Part shown: piece after piece, positions 56,201-57,363 of the stretch
Position numbering within the stretch: position 1 is the stretch's first letter
How the letters are laid out: each line of letters begins with the position of its first letter
Assembly (NCBI GenBank): GCA_963931925.1
Contig: OZ007582.1
Coordinates: 37,148,297-37,212,296 of the forward strand
From: Onchidella celtica
Taxonomy: Eukaryota > Mollusca > Gastropoda > Systellommatophora > Onchidiidae
Reading direction: 5' to 3'
DNA: 64,000 bases
Notes under the pieces: model-generated
What the model was told of the DNA's origin: nothing
What the model saw: the letters and a program-made list of their open reading frames with translations, nothing else
Database searches by the model: none
Position numbers and translations under genes: made by a program

Positions 56201-57140
56201 TGGCTGGCTGACTGTAAACAATGTTTATTGGTGTGAAGTCATTTACATGCTGTGTTCTGAAGGCATTAATTAATTTCAGTACTCTGACATAGAAGCTTAA
56301 ACTTAAAGATATTAAAATGCTGTTTTCCCGGCTCATCTTCATGTCATTCTCCAAATCCAAAGTAGGCGGGTAAATATGTTTGATTTCACACAGGCTTTTA
56401 CAATGTCAATATTAAATAAATGAATTTTTCACTGCCATTAAGAATAGTAATTTTCAGCGATGGAAGGTTTTTGAGTGTAATGAGAAAAACATAATGAAAT
56501 AAATCTTTTAGCAAAGTGGTTTTATAATAAATAACTATAATATTCACTGTGGGACAAAGATGAAGCCATAACTTACTTGAAAAATTGTGCCTTCAAATCT
56601 GTTTGAATAAAATCAATTAAACTACTATCCTCTTGATTTTACCTTGTCAATGGTCAATAGTTTATGCATGAAGAAATAAAGATAATAACCAGGGCTCCCA
56701 CTCAACTGAGAAAAAAACATCTGAAATCTATGCGTGGCGCCTATGCGGAGCGTAAATTTTTTTTAATGATTGACCATACGCTGCGCATAAATTTGATATA
56801 ATGGACCATACATTACACCTACACACAGAAATACACAAAAAAATACTTAGATAATAGTAATAAATGGTCATCGGAAAAATTACCGCTGATCCCTTCCACC
56901 ACGGATTTCCGTGTTTCCGTGGAAGAGTGGGAGCCCTGACAACTCATACAGTTTTTGTTAGATTCTTCAGAAGTTTACTCACAGACAAGAATGAAGCTAT
57001 TGCTCTCCCCAGTTTCAAACGTGGACTCTGTATTTTCTAGGACAACTGAAACACGACAGGTGTAGAGACCTTCATTTTGCTCTGTTAAATTGGATATAGT
57101 GTAGGTTGGTCCAAGTACGCTGGTAATTCTGTTATAATTG
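1921..57140 (-). CDS. Multi-Ig / GCC2-GCC3 / SEA-like / EGF / NIDO protein, 24 visible exons, both ends off-window
   Basis: Twenty-four minus-strand exons chain into one open frame of 1,323 codons; each has an AG acceptor and GT donor and each junction agrees in phase. Order: half Ig, ten Ig, a GCC2/GCC3 cysteine module, a SEA-like region, two calcium-binding EGF domains and the first half of NIDO. Ig, cysteine-module and EGF units begin and end in phase 1, typical of shuffled modules. These are all extracellular domain families, so the product is probably a large secreted or membrane-anchored adhesion, matrix or mucin-like protein. NIDO occurs in nidogen, tectorin, mucin-4, Mesh and SNED1 relatives, often followed by AMOP and VWD; those would lie left of position 1921. 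Start codon, signal peptide, any transmembrane segment and the stop are not in the window. Introns are 0.3 to 10 kb and loaded with transposons, but none of the insertions I see breaks an exon. Splicing is inferred from sequence only. Confidence 0.85.
2067..3949. other. Intron between exons 23 and 24, with a tandem duplication
   Basis: No exon seen. Positions 2878-3005 and 3006-3128 are a 128-bp direct tandem duplication with few differences, one being expansion of an ACAC tract. The rest is unremarkable AT-rich DNA. Confidence 0.7.
3950..4078 (-). CDS. Exon 23: calcium-binding EGF domain 2
   Basis: Acceptor ctgtttcacag, donor GTAAGT, 129 nt, phase 1 at both ends. DIDECLTGGVC, KCVNIPGNFVCDC and GFTRRTPQDDC give six cysteines, the DIDE calcium motif and the N-x-P-G-x-F consensus. 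Two tandem cbEGF domains before NIDO recall SNED1/nidogen-type mosaics. Confidence 0.92.
4079..6194. other. Intron between exons 22 and 23
   Basis: No coding signal. It contains a 32-bp minisatellite at 5347-5455 and a CT-rich tract at 5995-6155 upstream of exon 22's donor in plus coordinates. Confidence 0.6.
5347..5455. repeat. Minisatellite, 32-bp unit, about 3.3 copies
   Basis: Unit AAGCACAAATAGTAGAGACT plus GGCAGAGGTACT repeated three times without difference, then a partial fourth (AAGCA). Perfect identity suggests recent slippage. Confidence 0.95.
6195..6332 (-). CDS. Exon 22: calcium-binding EGF domain 1
   Basis: Acceptor gtttcttcag, donor GTAAGA, 138 nt, phase 1 at both ends. DFNECSARLTVC, STCTNLVGSIGSFTCDC and GYQRL..TAEC supply the six cysteines, the D-x-N-E calcium ligands and the N-x-x-G-S-F beta-hydroxylation-type consensus of cbEGF. 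Confidence 0.92.
6333..7302. other. Part of the intron between exons 21 and 22; no gene
   Basis: Nothing coding recognised. A GGGTGGGTGGGTGGGTG tract at 6622-6638 fits a G-quadruplex pattern on the plus strand. Confidence 0.5.
7303..7999 (+). mobile_element. 5'-truncated LINE fragment with (TTATC)n tail
   Basis: Reverse-transcriptase remnants GAPQGCVLSPVLF and IKFADDTTI are followed, after an apparent internal deletion near 7555-7588, by the LINE C-terminal segment with DSHHPLFHQV and RRSFLPSAIRLS. The 3' end is GGGATAATAAAGTGATTC then TTATC repeats to 7999. It is a dead copy, of the same family as 21930-22785 by tail and C-terminal similarity. It lies in the intron between exons 21 and 22, opposite in strand to the host gene. 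Confidence 0.85.
8100..8215 (+). repeat. Dispersed repeat family X, copy a
   Basis: Shares TATTTCTTACGCAAGGCTTT, then GCTATATAAAAC and CTTTTTGCCACATTTTGACT with four other copies (12284-12410, 36728-36860, 37690-37845, 46700-46800). Copies a and c also share the adjoining TTCAAGCCTTGCTGCAAC. Probably a short interspersed element; no Pol III boxes are clear. Confidence 0.8.
8241..8434 (-). CDS. Exon 21: SEA-like region, part 3, and linker to EGF
   Basis: Acceptor ttgaccacag, donor GTGAGT; phase 2 in, phase 1 out. VVVIVPLVYTSDVSLD is a strong beta strand followed by a helix (MYNFLGFEIYSRF), then a second strand and an acidic linker (NEDDAMSNS). This is compatible with the C-terminal half of a SEA fold before EGF domains. 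Confidence 0.78.
8435..10724. other. Intron between exons 20 and 21, with an unclassified GC-richer block
   Basis: Positions about 8640-9560 are more GC-rich and better balanced than flanking intron, with features such as GCGGCACGAAGGCGGGCAG and GGCCCGGCCGGCC near 9541. In style it resembles the solo LTR at 15884, but I could not find paired target duplications or TG..CA ends, so it stays unclassified. The rest is plain AT-rich intron. Confidence 0.4.
10725..10748 (-). CDS. Exon 20: 24-nt micro-exon in SEA-like region
   Basis: Acceptor ttttcactag, donor GTAAGT. With the flanking phases it encodes M-NGASGSN-E. It is needed to bridge phase 2 (exon 19) and exon 21, and places a glycine-serine-rich turn just before the hydrophobic strand VVVIVPLVY, where SEA domains carry their G-S autocleavage turn. 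The strict G|SVVV cleavage motif is not present. Confidence 0.65.
   Translation of the reverse strand, partial: EWSIRIK
10749..11638. repeat. Intron between exons 19 and 20: poly-G tract and 63-bp duplication
   Basis: Positions 11431-11451 are 21 consecutive G followed by GCGGGGGGAGGGG. Immediately after, 11488-11590 holds two copies of a roughly 63-bp unit (ATGAGTTTGGGTGACC..AAAGAAAGAGACATA). No coding signal. Confidence 0.75.
11639..11697 (-). CDS. Exon 19: SEA-like region, part 2 (59 nt)
   Basis: Acceptor ttccaccag, donor GTAAGT; phase 0 in, phase 2 out. It encodes LASNFRLLPNYAGILTPSV, which continues the helix of exon 18 and enters the next strand. It is short, but phase agrees on both sides and both splice sites are good. 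A second AG 8 nt further in (plus 11690-11689 side) is out of phase. Confidence 0.72.
11820..12195. repeat. Degenerate tandem repeat, about 60-65-bp unit
   Basis: The phrase ACATAATTACTT(C/T)A.. recurs at roughly 11934, 11977, 12021, 12066 and 12169, each followed by a variant of TTGCCATTAATGTTACCTTA. An old, decayed satellite within the intron between exons 18 and 19. Confidence 0.75.
12284..12410 (+). repeat. Dispersed repeat family X, copy b
   Basis: CCTGAAGAAGGCCTATAACA, then GTTTATTGTATC, TATGCAAGGCTTTGCTGCC and CTTTTTCTTTTTGCCC. It carries the GAAGAAGG 5' part also present in copy d. Confidence 0.8.
12636..12733 (-). CDS. Exon 18: SEA-like region, part 1
   Basis: Acceptor ttttccacag, donor GTAAGT; phase 1 in, phase 0 out. 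DARKIYLRITVDMTYDANL followed by SAAIRDT looks like the first beta strand and helix of a SEA fold, and exons 19-21 continue it. The assignment rests on pattern and on the position between a cysteine module and EGF domains; a profile search would be needed to confirm it. Confidence 0.72.
12734..14016. other. Intron between exons 17 and 18
   Basis: No exon found that fits phase 1 to phase 1. The open frame at 12778-13173 (minus) has no recognisable domain and no good bounding splice pair. Otherwise AT-rich intron. Confidence 0.5.
14017..14181 (-). CDS. Exon 17: GCC2/GCC3 ephrin-receptor-like cysteine module
   Basis: Acceptor cattctgcag, donor GTAAGT, 165 nt, phase 1 at both ends. It reads GSKCFAGFYR, GICSACDYGTYQPDEDQ, SCLMCPAGLF and SQCV. 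Six cysteines, with paired CxxC and G-T-Y/F-type turns, match the ephrin-receptor-like (GCC2_GCC3) family found in Eph receptors, SCUBE proteins and many invertebrate mosaics. It is a short disulphide-stabilised spacer module. Confidence 0.88.
14182..15878. other. Left part of the intron between exons 16 and 17; two tandem duplications
   Basis: Positions about 14738-14865 contain a 63-bp unit twice (AAGCTATGAATGAACACACA). Positions about 15150-15330 contain a 94-bp unit twice, each with GAAACATGGCCGT(T/C)GTAG, TTTACCTTTCCGACATT-type text and TTTATTATTA. No coding signal. Confidence 0.8.
15884..16916. mobile_element. Solo LTR of an LTR retrotransposon
   Basis: A 1,033-bp block starting TGTCGCGAGC and ending GGATTTGTTACA (TG..CA ends), flanked by TAAAT at 15879-15883 and 16917-16921, a perfect 5-bp target duplication. 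It is more GC-rich than its surroundings. AATAAATGTGTGAGCC near 16811 may be its polyadenylation region, which would make the plus strand sense. A 48-bp internal duplication lies at 16446-16541. No internal coding region or second LTR is present, so it is a recombinational remnant. It is not the LTR family of 57364-58272. Confidence 0.88.
17030..17329 (-). CDS. Exon 16: complete Ig domain 11
   Basis: Acceptor attgtttcag, donor GTAAGT, 300 nt, phase 1 at both ends. It reads PQISTIMPTEIEEG, HVTLHCLSTS (B), MAVFYRNGNAV (C), DQTDGGDYTCAVENTLG (E-F-G). It is the last Ig domain, followed directly by the GCC2/GCC3 module, and sits 113 bp left of the solo LTR's right duplication in plus coordinates. 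Confidence 0.92.
17565..19995 (-). mobile_element. 5'-truncated, inactivated LINE (Jockey/CR1-like) with (AGA)n tail
   Basis: Two long minus-strand frames, 18819-19871 and 17795-18511, are parts of one reverse-transcriptase ORF. The first carries NKATGPDGIPAKLLK, the NHRPVSLTS segment, HGFRKYRSCESQL and DFSKAFDKVHHASLL; the missing middle (GVPQGT.., LFADDS) is readable between 18531 and 18820. The second carries YLGITLDRKLTWNQH and the C-terminal FYPSVIRMWNNLP motif. Breaks: a stop near 18826, a one-base insertion near 18659 and a stop near 18529. The 3' end is an AGA-type tail at about 17567-17583. The endonuclease is mostly missing, so it is 5'-truncated near 19995. Confidence 0.88.
19996..21219. 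other. Intron between exons 15 and 16, right part; no gene
   Basis: AT-rich, with a CT-rich stretch at 20120-20230. Short open frames here have no recognisable domain. Confidence 0.5.
21220..21465 (-). CDS. Exon 15: complete Ig domain 10
   Basis: Acceptor tttttcaacag, donor GTAAGT, 246 nt, phase 1 at both ends. It reads PTLGNTLTLTCNTG (B), FDVIWKKNGKIL (C), LQLDNLSEYDEGDYVCRQ (E-F). This is the most canonical I-set-like domain in the gene and has the same length as exon 6. Confidence 0.92.
21930..22785 (+). mobile_element. 5'-truncated LINE with (TTATC)n tail
   Basis: Plus-strand C-terminal part of a LINE ORF: EAKYLGITIDSLLNWHAHV, QSVLMYGVVCWGG, IKKASKISFCDLP, NDPQHPLNKEY and the terminal FKSFIPSSTRM. 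The 3' end is TTCCTTGTACAAGGACGAAT followed by AAATT and TTATC repeats. Same family as 7303-7999 but longer and with its C-terminal frame open from about 21950 to 22524. Catalytic reverse-transcriptase motifs are lost with the 5' end. Lies in the intron between exons 14 and 15. Confidence 0.88.
22989..23215 (-). CDS. Exon 14: remainder of Ig domain 9
   Basis: Acceptor cctgtttcag, donor GTGAGC; phase 2 in, phase 1 out. It begins CYSQVPRYG with the B-strand cysteine, continues EYRLLKDGQP (C-C'), and has the F strand PGLYNYTCQATNRIG with an NYT sequon. Exons 13 and 14 together give one slightly long Ig domain. Confidence 0.87.
23478..24180. repeat. Degenerate tandem repeat, about 80-90-bp unit
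   Basis: The phrases CATGAACTAATTCTACACAA, GCTACCA..CTTCAGGAAATC, AATCTCT and ACTTTA.CATGTAAAACAAAC recur about six to eight times with many differences (for example near 23480, 23570, 23650, 23730, 23990, 24070 and 24130). Decayed satellite in the intron between exons 13 and 14. Confidence 0.7.
24446..24563 (-). CDS. Exon 13: N-terminal part of Ig domain 9
   Basis: Acceptor caactgtag, donor GTCAGT; phase 1 in, phase 2 out. It encodes LKPLQPLLVFDMEVEG and VHYTFGTGENIPL, the A to B strands; the B-strand cysteine falls just after the intron in exon 14. The glycine-rich spacer (GNGKGGDYG) is unusual for an Ig A' strand. It has no cysteine of its own, so the call rests on phase and on continuity with exon 14. 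Confidence 0.75.
24564..25567. other. Intron between exons 12 and 13
   Basis: No gene. It contains a GTTCGAATCC box (24874-24883) that resembles a Pol III B box, but no convincing A box upstream, and a C14 tract at 25111-25124. Confidence 0.45.
25568..25852 (-). CDS. Exon 12: complete Ig domain 8
   Basis: Acceptor ctctattgcag, donor GTAAGT, 285 nt, phase 1 at both ends. It reads LPPVLSVDNPG, GGDITFTCGD (B), YVFWHRNGRQ (C), LKLHSISSEDDGYYYCSY (E-F), with an acidic insert DDNDDE in the F-G turn. Its 5' end and acceptor have been partly duplicated immediately upstream (25930-26045). Confidence 0.9.
25930..26045 (-). pseudogene. Partial tandem duplicate of the exon 12 5' end and acceptor
   Basis: About 115 bp to the right of exon 12's acceptor the sequence repeats: GGATTGTCAACCAAAAAGGA, then GGCCAGGCAGC, GCAGAAAAAAGAGGAG, matching GGGTTGTCAACTGAAAGGAC, GAGCCAGGCTGC and GCAGAAAAAAAAGAGG of 25816-25895. 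It covers about 45 bp of exon plus the upstream intron. The copied acceptor is damaged (ATAGCTGCC where the original has TTGCAGCC), and the copied frame meets lysine-rich sequence and loses the B-strand cysteine. Confidence 0.8.
26046..27803. other. Intron between exons 11 and 12, left of the TIR element
   Basis: No gene. C15 tract at 26537-26551. Positions about 27575-27640 share GAGTTGTGTTCA(T/C)TGTTCAGC and following bases with 45510-45565, a small dispersed repeat. Confidence 0.55.
28002..31326 (-). mobile_element. Full-length RTE-like LINE with 13-bp target duplication
   Basis: AGAATGCACGATC occurs at 27989-28001 and again at 31327-31339, an exact 13-bp target duplication. The 3' end (minus) is (TAG)n. 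The 5' region carries TAGGGCTAACAACCCTA upstream of the ORF, a segment I recall from invertebrate RTE-type elements. The single long ORF is intact. It inserted into the left arm of the 7.9-kb TIR element. Confidence 0.95.
28013..31114 (-). CDS. RTE-like endonuclease/reverse transcriptase polyprotein, intact 1,033 aa
   Basis: It copies its own RNA into nicked target DNA (target-primed reverse transcription). An apurinic-type endonuclease occupies about residues 60-305: IGYWNVRTM, VSESRWTG, VMGDLNAKVG and VASDHHLV carry the catalytic Asn, Glu, Asp and Asp-His. A linker rich in Lys and Glu (about 380-500) is followed by reverse transcriptase, about 540-800: KAPGKDNLTAELFK, FVDFEKAFDS, GVRQGCVMS and FADDLALL with the catalytic aspartates. 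The C terminus has the WLGHVLRKE and GRRKRGRPK segment usual in these elements. There are no internal stops or frameshifts. Family membership (RTE/BovB-like, relatives often annotated craniofacial development protein 2-like) is from memory. Confidence 0.95.
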   Translation of the reverse strand: MTLLGETKIVTETATWKNQRSGCDGPSEYLATRMNASSESRKETASRMKEELNTAKTKTRIGYWNVRTMYESGKLAQVTSEMRRYNLHILGVSESRWTGSGRIKTSTGETVLYSGREDDQHHGGVAIILKKGLDKCLLEWKPVNSRLMRMRMKGRHTNITVIQCYAPTNENDNTDKDDFYEQLQGEMDMTPRHDLIIVMGDLNAKVGKDDINYERVMGKHGTGTRNDNGERLVDFCALNNLVIGGTLFTHREIHKLTWNSPNGRDKNQIDHLMINGMWRRSLLDVKVKRGADVASDHHLVAALIKIKLNKTGIKTSKQRHLNIQKLRDASVRNAFNIQVKNRFQALRESDKNNPNERGIDSEWKRVTTVYTESSVACLGFNEKGKSKEWIQQRTWDVIEERKVMKKKLLQVKSERLKERYQHSYTELNKKVKRLVKKDKREAMEQLAADAEEAAARGEQGKLHKITKRICGKYGGRPSVPIKDKNGKLLTTEREQDTRWTEHFQELLNRPPPEDRIIIQDAAEDLDINIDPPKKEEIVAAIKSLKNSKAPGKDNLTAELFKADPDQSATILQPLFTAIWEAEAVPKSWNEGRIVKIPKKGALSDCNNWRGITLLSIPSKILAKIIVQRMSDAVDKTLRKEQAGFRKGKGCIDQIFTLRNIIEQCSEWQRQLYVNFVDFEKAFDSIHRESIWRILRHYGIPSKLVELIKSFYKNFSCSVGNSDASFEVKTGVRQGCVMSTILFNLVIDWIMRKTTEDAPRGIRWTLFDNLEDLDFADDLALLSHSHQHMQDKTQRLHNFGCKVGLRISQKKTEIMTLNVDTPAPVQVDDKNLTTTDKFKYLGSIIRPEGGTKEDIQSRLGNARAVFQSMSNIWKSTQYGINTKIRLYQSCVLSTLLYGSECWRMTEGDLAKLSSFHTTCLRRILRIFWPNKISNQELLRRCKQEEIANIITKRRWRWLGHVLRKEANSITKTALQWTPEGRRKRGRPKATWRRTIEAEMKSFNHSWGTLAKMAQDRQGWRSFVAALSTSGCNRK
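31681..32238 (+). mobile_element. LINE 3' end with large GA/GT microsatellite and (TTA)n tail
   Basis: FGPTIWNSLPISLRFAGSAA followed by FKTGLKTYLF is the typical C terminus of CR1/L2-type LINE ORFs. It runs directly into (GA)n/(GGGA)n (31826-32032) and (GT)n (32033-32083), then a 3' UTR with AAGCGCCTTGAGG, AAAGCGCTATATAAAT and a (TTA)n tail. The GA repeat has expanded within or just after the ORF end. Only the last about 50 codons remain. Confidence 0.88.
32239..33280. other. Interior of the TIR element; no confident gene
   Basis: A plus-strand frame at 32844-33074 (proline- and serine-rich, with a KRRRSPS stretch) could be the N-terminal part of the element's own gene, but I see no domain in it. 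Confidence 0.35.
33281..34640 (+). pseudogene. Decayed transposase-like gene of the 7.9-kb TIR element
   Basis: Pieces in different plus-strand frames line up as one protein: an acidic N-terminal part (33281-33463), VYRTYVECRREMDQQAVSQR and LFENIL (34088-34160), a zinc-knuckle-like QCDTCVSYNE (34202-34231), then VHGDVVLTTMDLQAKLLAPG, LASCYKNKLVYPRL and LFKT. I recall a widespread invertebrate transposase-like family with CDTC..Y, D-L-Q..L..P and YYK..L..N-L motifs. At least three frameshifts and several stops break it. Identity is from memory and needs a profile search. Confidence 0.6.
34665..35092. repeat. Polypurine tract with two long G homopolymers
   Basis: About 430 bp almost entirely A and G on the plus strand (GA, GAAA and GGAA mixtures), interrupted by G15 at 34878-34892 and G19 at 34974-34992. 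Long open frames across it on both strands are compositional artefacts. Confidence 0.9.
35440..35690. repeat. Right terminal region of the TIR element with subterminal motifs
   Basis: ATAAAACC..GGTTTTAT (35441-35473) forms a short hairpin, followed by TCGTGCGGA; the true terminus repeats GAGGTTTTATCATGCGGA at 35668. Repeated subterminal motifs of this kind often serve as transposase binding sites (inference). Confidence 0.7.
36002..36198 (-). CDS. Exon 11: second half of Ig domain 7
   Basis: Acceptor actttgcag, donor GTAGGT; phase 2 in, phase 1 out. LYKDGVVVND continues the C-C' strands from exon 10, and SSGNYTCTSLNAYGES is the F-G hairpin. The preceding intron (36199-39180) carries the piggyBac-like element; the following one (25853-36001) holds the 7.9-kb TIR element. 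Confidence 0.87.
36728..36860 (-). repeat. Dispersed repeat family X, copy c
   Basis: Reverse complement gives TTTTATTGTATCATTTTGGT, ATTATTTCTTGCGCGAGGCT, TTGCTACATATAAC and TTTTGCCATATTTTGACT, then GCTTCAAGCCTTGCTGCAAC. Confidence 0.85.
37690..37845 (+). repeat. Dispersed repeat family X, copy d
   Basis: TTGAAGAAGGTCAATCGAAA, TTTTATTGTATCGTTTCAGT, TTCTTACATAAGGCTTTGCT, ATATACAACTTTTTCTTTTT. The clearest long copy; it ends about 25 bp before the piggyBac-like element. Confidence 0.85.
37872..38989. mobile_element. piggyBac-like non-autonomous element
   Basis: TTAA at 37868-37871 and 38990-38993 flank a 1,118-bp element whose ends begin CCCTAGTCCTGCGGG and (inverted) CCCTCGTCCCGCGTT. A TTAA duplication plus CCC-type ends are diagnostic of the piggyBac superfamily. 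Both ends are GC-rich with subterminal repeats (GGTCCTGCGGGAGGCCAC recurs at 37953). No transposase is present, so it would need one in trans. Confidence 0.85.
38994..39180. other. Intron remainder between exons 10 and 11
   Basis: Short AT-rich spacer with no recognisable feature. Confidence 0.5.
39181..39331 (-). CDS. Exon 10: first half of Ig domain 7, cysteine-rich
   Basis: Acceptor aaaatctag, donor GTAGGC; phase 1 in, phase 2 out. The segment TIMCYCRGLKCDP has three cysteines around the B strand where one is usual. A basic stretch RPQRAKRQTR precedes it and could be a dibasic protease site; that is inference. It sits just downstream (in transcription) of the intron of exon 9 and 191 bp left of the piggyBac-like element in plus coordinates. 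Confidence 0.82.
39890..40044 (-). CDS. Exon 9: second half of Ig domain 6
   Basis: Acceptor tgcaatgcag, donor GTAAGT; phase 2 in, phase 1 out. It reads EEQAQFERPPLRREG, LTFNPVTESN and the F strand AALYVCQAQVNG with an NGT sequon, ending YYMII. Confidence 0.87.
40045..40915. other. Intron between exons 8 and 9, with a G20 tract
   Basis: Position 40369-40388 is a run of 20 G preceded by a weak family X-like sequence (GTGAGGCTTTGCAAAATATAA). No gene. Confidence 0.55.
40916..41030 (-). CDS. Exon 8: first half of Ig domain 6
   Basis: Acceptor catttacag. It reads PPLAVVGQDLTLTCSSQ with the B-strand cysteine, then IQYRWLIY with the C-strand tryptophan. I chose the donor ATAT|GTAAAT because it gives phase 2, matches exon 9 and preserves the C strand; upstream GTTGGT or GTTAAT would break the frame or the strand. 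Confidence 0.8.
41200..41560. repeat. Degenerate tandem repeat in the intron between exons 7 and 8
   Basis: Units of about 110-130 bp share CAGTAACTGTATGTACCGTA, AAAATCATTTGCACCTCTTC and TGACTGTACTGTGTAAC variants. Some segments (CTCACATCTCCTTTGCATATAA, shortened here) resemble the donor region of exon 7 at 42079-42120 (CTCACTTCTTCCATTTATAT). Confidence 0.55.
42082..42357 (-). CDS. Exon 7: complete Ig domain 5
   Basis: Acceptor gtttatttcag, donor GTGAGT, 276 nt, phase 1 at both ends. It reads NLQVPQIST, TQISCYSNGAEG (B strand), YTLYRDGQRVG (C-C' with tyrosine in place of tryptophan), AKYSCSATTVYGES (F-G). Confidence 0.88.
42358..43178. other. Intron between exons 6 and 7; nothing recognised
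   Basis: AT-rich, no gene and no clear repeat. Confidence 0.5.
43179..43424 (-). CDS. Exon 6: complete Ig domain 4
   Basis: Acceptor ttttgtcag, donor GTAAGT, 246 nt, phase 1 at both ends. The whole domain lies in one exon: SYSLECITD (B strand), TFSWYSSSN (C strand tryptophan), SSYFCRIRV (F strand) and an NTS sequon. Its first residues DAPTIKPT resemble the start of Ig domain 2. Confidence 0.88.
43550..43755. repeat. Minisatellite of about 31 bp whose unit resembles a retrotransposon primer-binding site
   Basis: About 6.5 imperfect copies of a unit with TTGGTGTCAGAAGTGGGAT and GACCTAACA, in the intron between exons 5 and 6. The first 19 bases equal the primer-binding region of the Gypsy-like element at 60476-60494 read on the minus strand. 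Confidence 0.88.
43918..44042 (-). CDS. Exon 5: second half of Ig domain 3
   Basis: Acceptor gcatgcag. The F strand is TGSYTCSASS, and an extra cysteine (DEDCSFAI) could pair with the extra one in exon 4. Phase 2 in, phase 1 out. The donor GTTGGT is weak, but it is the site that keeps phase with exon 6 and ends the domain where an Ig domain should end. Confidence 0.78.
44043..45825. other. Intron between exons 4 and 5, with a polypurine tract
   Basis: Positions 45005-45305 are nearly all purine on the plus strand (GGAGA, GAGAAAGG types). A frame at 44441-44794 of 117 codons has no recognisable domain or splice context and is probably fortuitous. Confidence 0.55.
45826..45961 (-). CDS. Exon 4: first half of Ig domain 3
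   Basis: Acceptor cttgccag, donor GTAAGT; enters in phase 1 and leaves in phase 2. The B-strand cysteine is in EYLICGDGG, with a further cysteine in IRYCTIYIDGH near the C strand where tryptophan is usual, so this domain departs from the canonical C-W pair. The preceding intron of 8.7 kb holds the 6.85-kb TIR element. Confidence 0.83.
45962..47545. other. Intron between exons 3 and 4, left part
   Basis: It holds family X copy e at 46700-46800 (TTCTTACGCGAGGCTTTGCC, CTTTTTCTTTTTGCC) and a GGAGTC hexanucleotide array at 47190-47300. An inverted relative TCTCCGACTCTGACTCCGGCC at 46942-46962 could pair with GGCCGGAGTCGGAGTCGGAG at 47191, so 46940-47325 may be a small fold-back element. Confidence 0.6.
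48286..49720. repeat. Tandem array, about 440-bp unit, 3.3 copies
   Basis: AATCGACAC(A/G)TTGTGATCAC starts at 48322, 48760, 49200 and 49640 (spacings 438, 440, 440). Units 2 and 3 are nearly identical. Each unit also has TGTGGTGTGTTAAGTGTCGC, GGCTGGGAATTATCTCTTAT and CCAACCCGTGACGTTAGTGA. The fourth copy stops after about 110 bp. No conserved ORF spans the units. Confidence 0.95.
49721..50240. other. Interior of the 6.85-kb TIR element upstream of its gene
   Basis: AT-rich spacer between the tandem array and the putative transposase start; a promoter, if any, would be here. No motif can be called with confidence. Confidence 0.35.
50241..53203 (+). pseudogene. Transposase-like gene of the 6.85-kb TIR element, intron-containing and frameshifted
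   Basis: A likely start at 50241 gives MPTMTLRPKSAARK to a GTAAGA donor at 50282; a second basic exon (50784-50846, KRSAGMWRKLRRQRLKMAEM) follows with matching phase 0; more exons at 51021 and 51361 (KPRAEHQAAYTQRLRKN). The core is at 52084-52721: WQWHQFNLLRKNLP, LDFSENHSCKYRF, QVTVHPAVLYTKY, SDDLIHD, FSDSCETQYKSK and NECDACGGMVK. Asp in DFSEN, Asp in FSDS and the acidic residues of NECD are plausible DDE/DDD catalytic positions. An acidic tail (EYEEEDDVVND) is at 52823-53203. Frameshifts occur near 51460 and 52305. I recall similar uncharacterised invertebrate proteins; superfamily not assigned. Confidence 0.65.
53204..54360. other. 3' part of the 6.85-kb TIR element
   Basis: G15 tract at 53531-53545. 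Several phrases of the type GGG(A/C)G(T/C)AACTCCTACAC recur at about 53716, 53876, 54040 and 54210 (GGGTACAACTCCTACACAAG; GGGACGTAACTCCTACACAA; GGGGCGCAACTCGC; GGGCAATAACTCC), an old internal repeat. No gene. Confidence 0.55.
54634..54803 (-). CDS. Exon 3: second half of Ig domain 2
   Basis: Acceptor tcttttaag, donor GTGAGA. The first base completes the tryptophan codon from exon 2, then AYLYFNGEKI follows. The F strand is MGNYTCTLSN and the G strand ends VTVSVTG in phase 1. With exon 2 it makes a complete Ig domain of about 94 residues. Confidence 0.87.
54804..56099. other. Intron between exons 2 and 3; no gene
   Basis: C14 followed by (AC)n at 54974-55003. Otherwise AT-rich with no recognisable coding signal. 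Confidence 0.55.
56100..56211 (-). CDS. Exon 2: first half of Ig domain 2
   Basis: Acceptor gtttacag, donor GTAAGA. Of three frames only one is open throughout; it gives PDAPTLQPMD at the start, the B-strand cysteine in GRLSCSV and the C-strand tryptophan (LKW) at the donor. The intron splits the tryptophan codon (phase 2), and exon 3 completes it. Confidence 0.85.
56212..56684. other. Intron between exons 1 and 2, left part
   Basis: Nothing recognised other than the MITE that follows it. Confidence 0.5.
56690..56938. mobile_element. hAT-like MITE, copy 2
   Basis: A 249-bp relative of 842-1140, same orientation, with an internal deletion of about 45 bp. Ends CAGGGCTCCCACTC and GAGTGGGAGCCCTG are perfectly complementary although both differ from copy 1. 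Flanks ATAAC and ACAAC match at 4 of 5 bases. It ends 44 bp from exon 1's donor. Confidence 0.85.
56983..57140 (-). CDS. Exon 1 visible: second half of Ig domain 1
   Basis: Acceptor ttctccag, donor GTGAGT. The exon starts with the third base of a codon (phase 2) and ends in phase 1. It encodes the D-G strands of an Ig fold, with the F-strand motif EGLYTCRV carrying the second disulphide cysteine and an NLT glycosylation sequon. The first half with the B-strand cysteine is not found up to 64000, so its exon lies beyond the Gypsy/LINE insertions. Confidence 0.85.
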
Positions 57141-57363
57141 CTGGAGAAAAATAACAGGGAGACTTTTTGGTCAAAATGTGTGGCAACAACTGATAGTTCT
57201 TCAGTGAAAATAAAATTCAATTTCATTTGTCAACTGTGACATATTCAAAAATATGGAGCAACATATGTTATCGGTGTGTGATATTATTCAAACAATGATC
57301 AACTTTATCTAGATACGGGATACTGTAATAGGCCTTCATGTATTGAACAATCTAGCAACTAAT

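Noticed and set aside
57141..57363. Missing first half of Ig domain 1 sought here
   Set aside because: No frame gives a B-strand cysteine with C-strand tryptophan and a donor in phase 2; the exon must be further right, outside the window.
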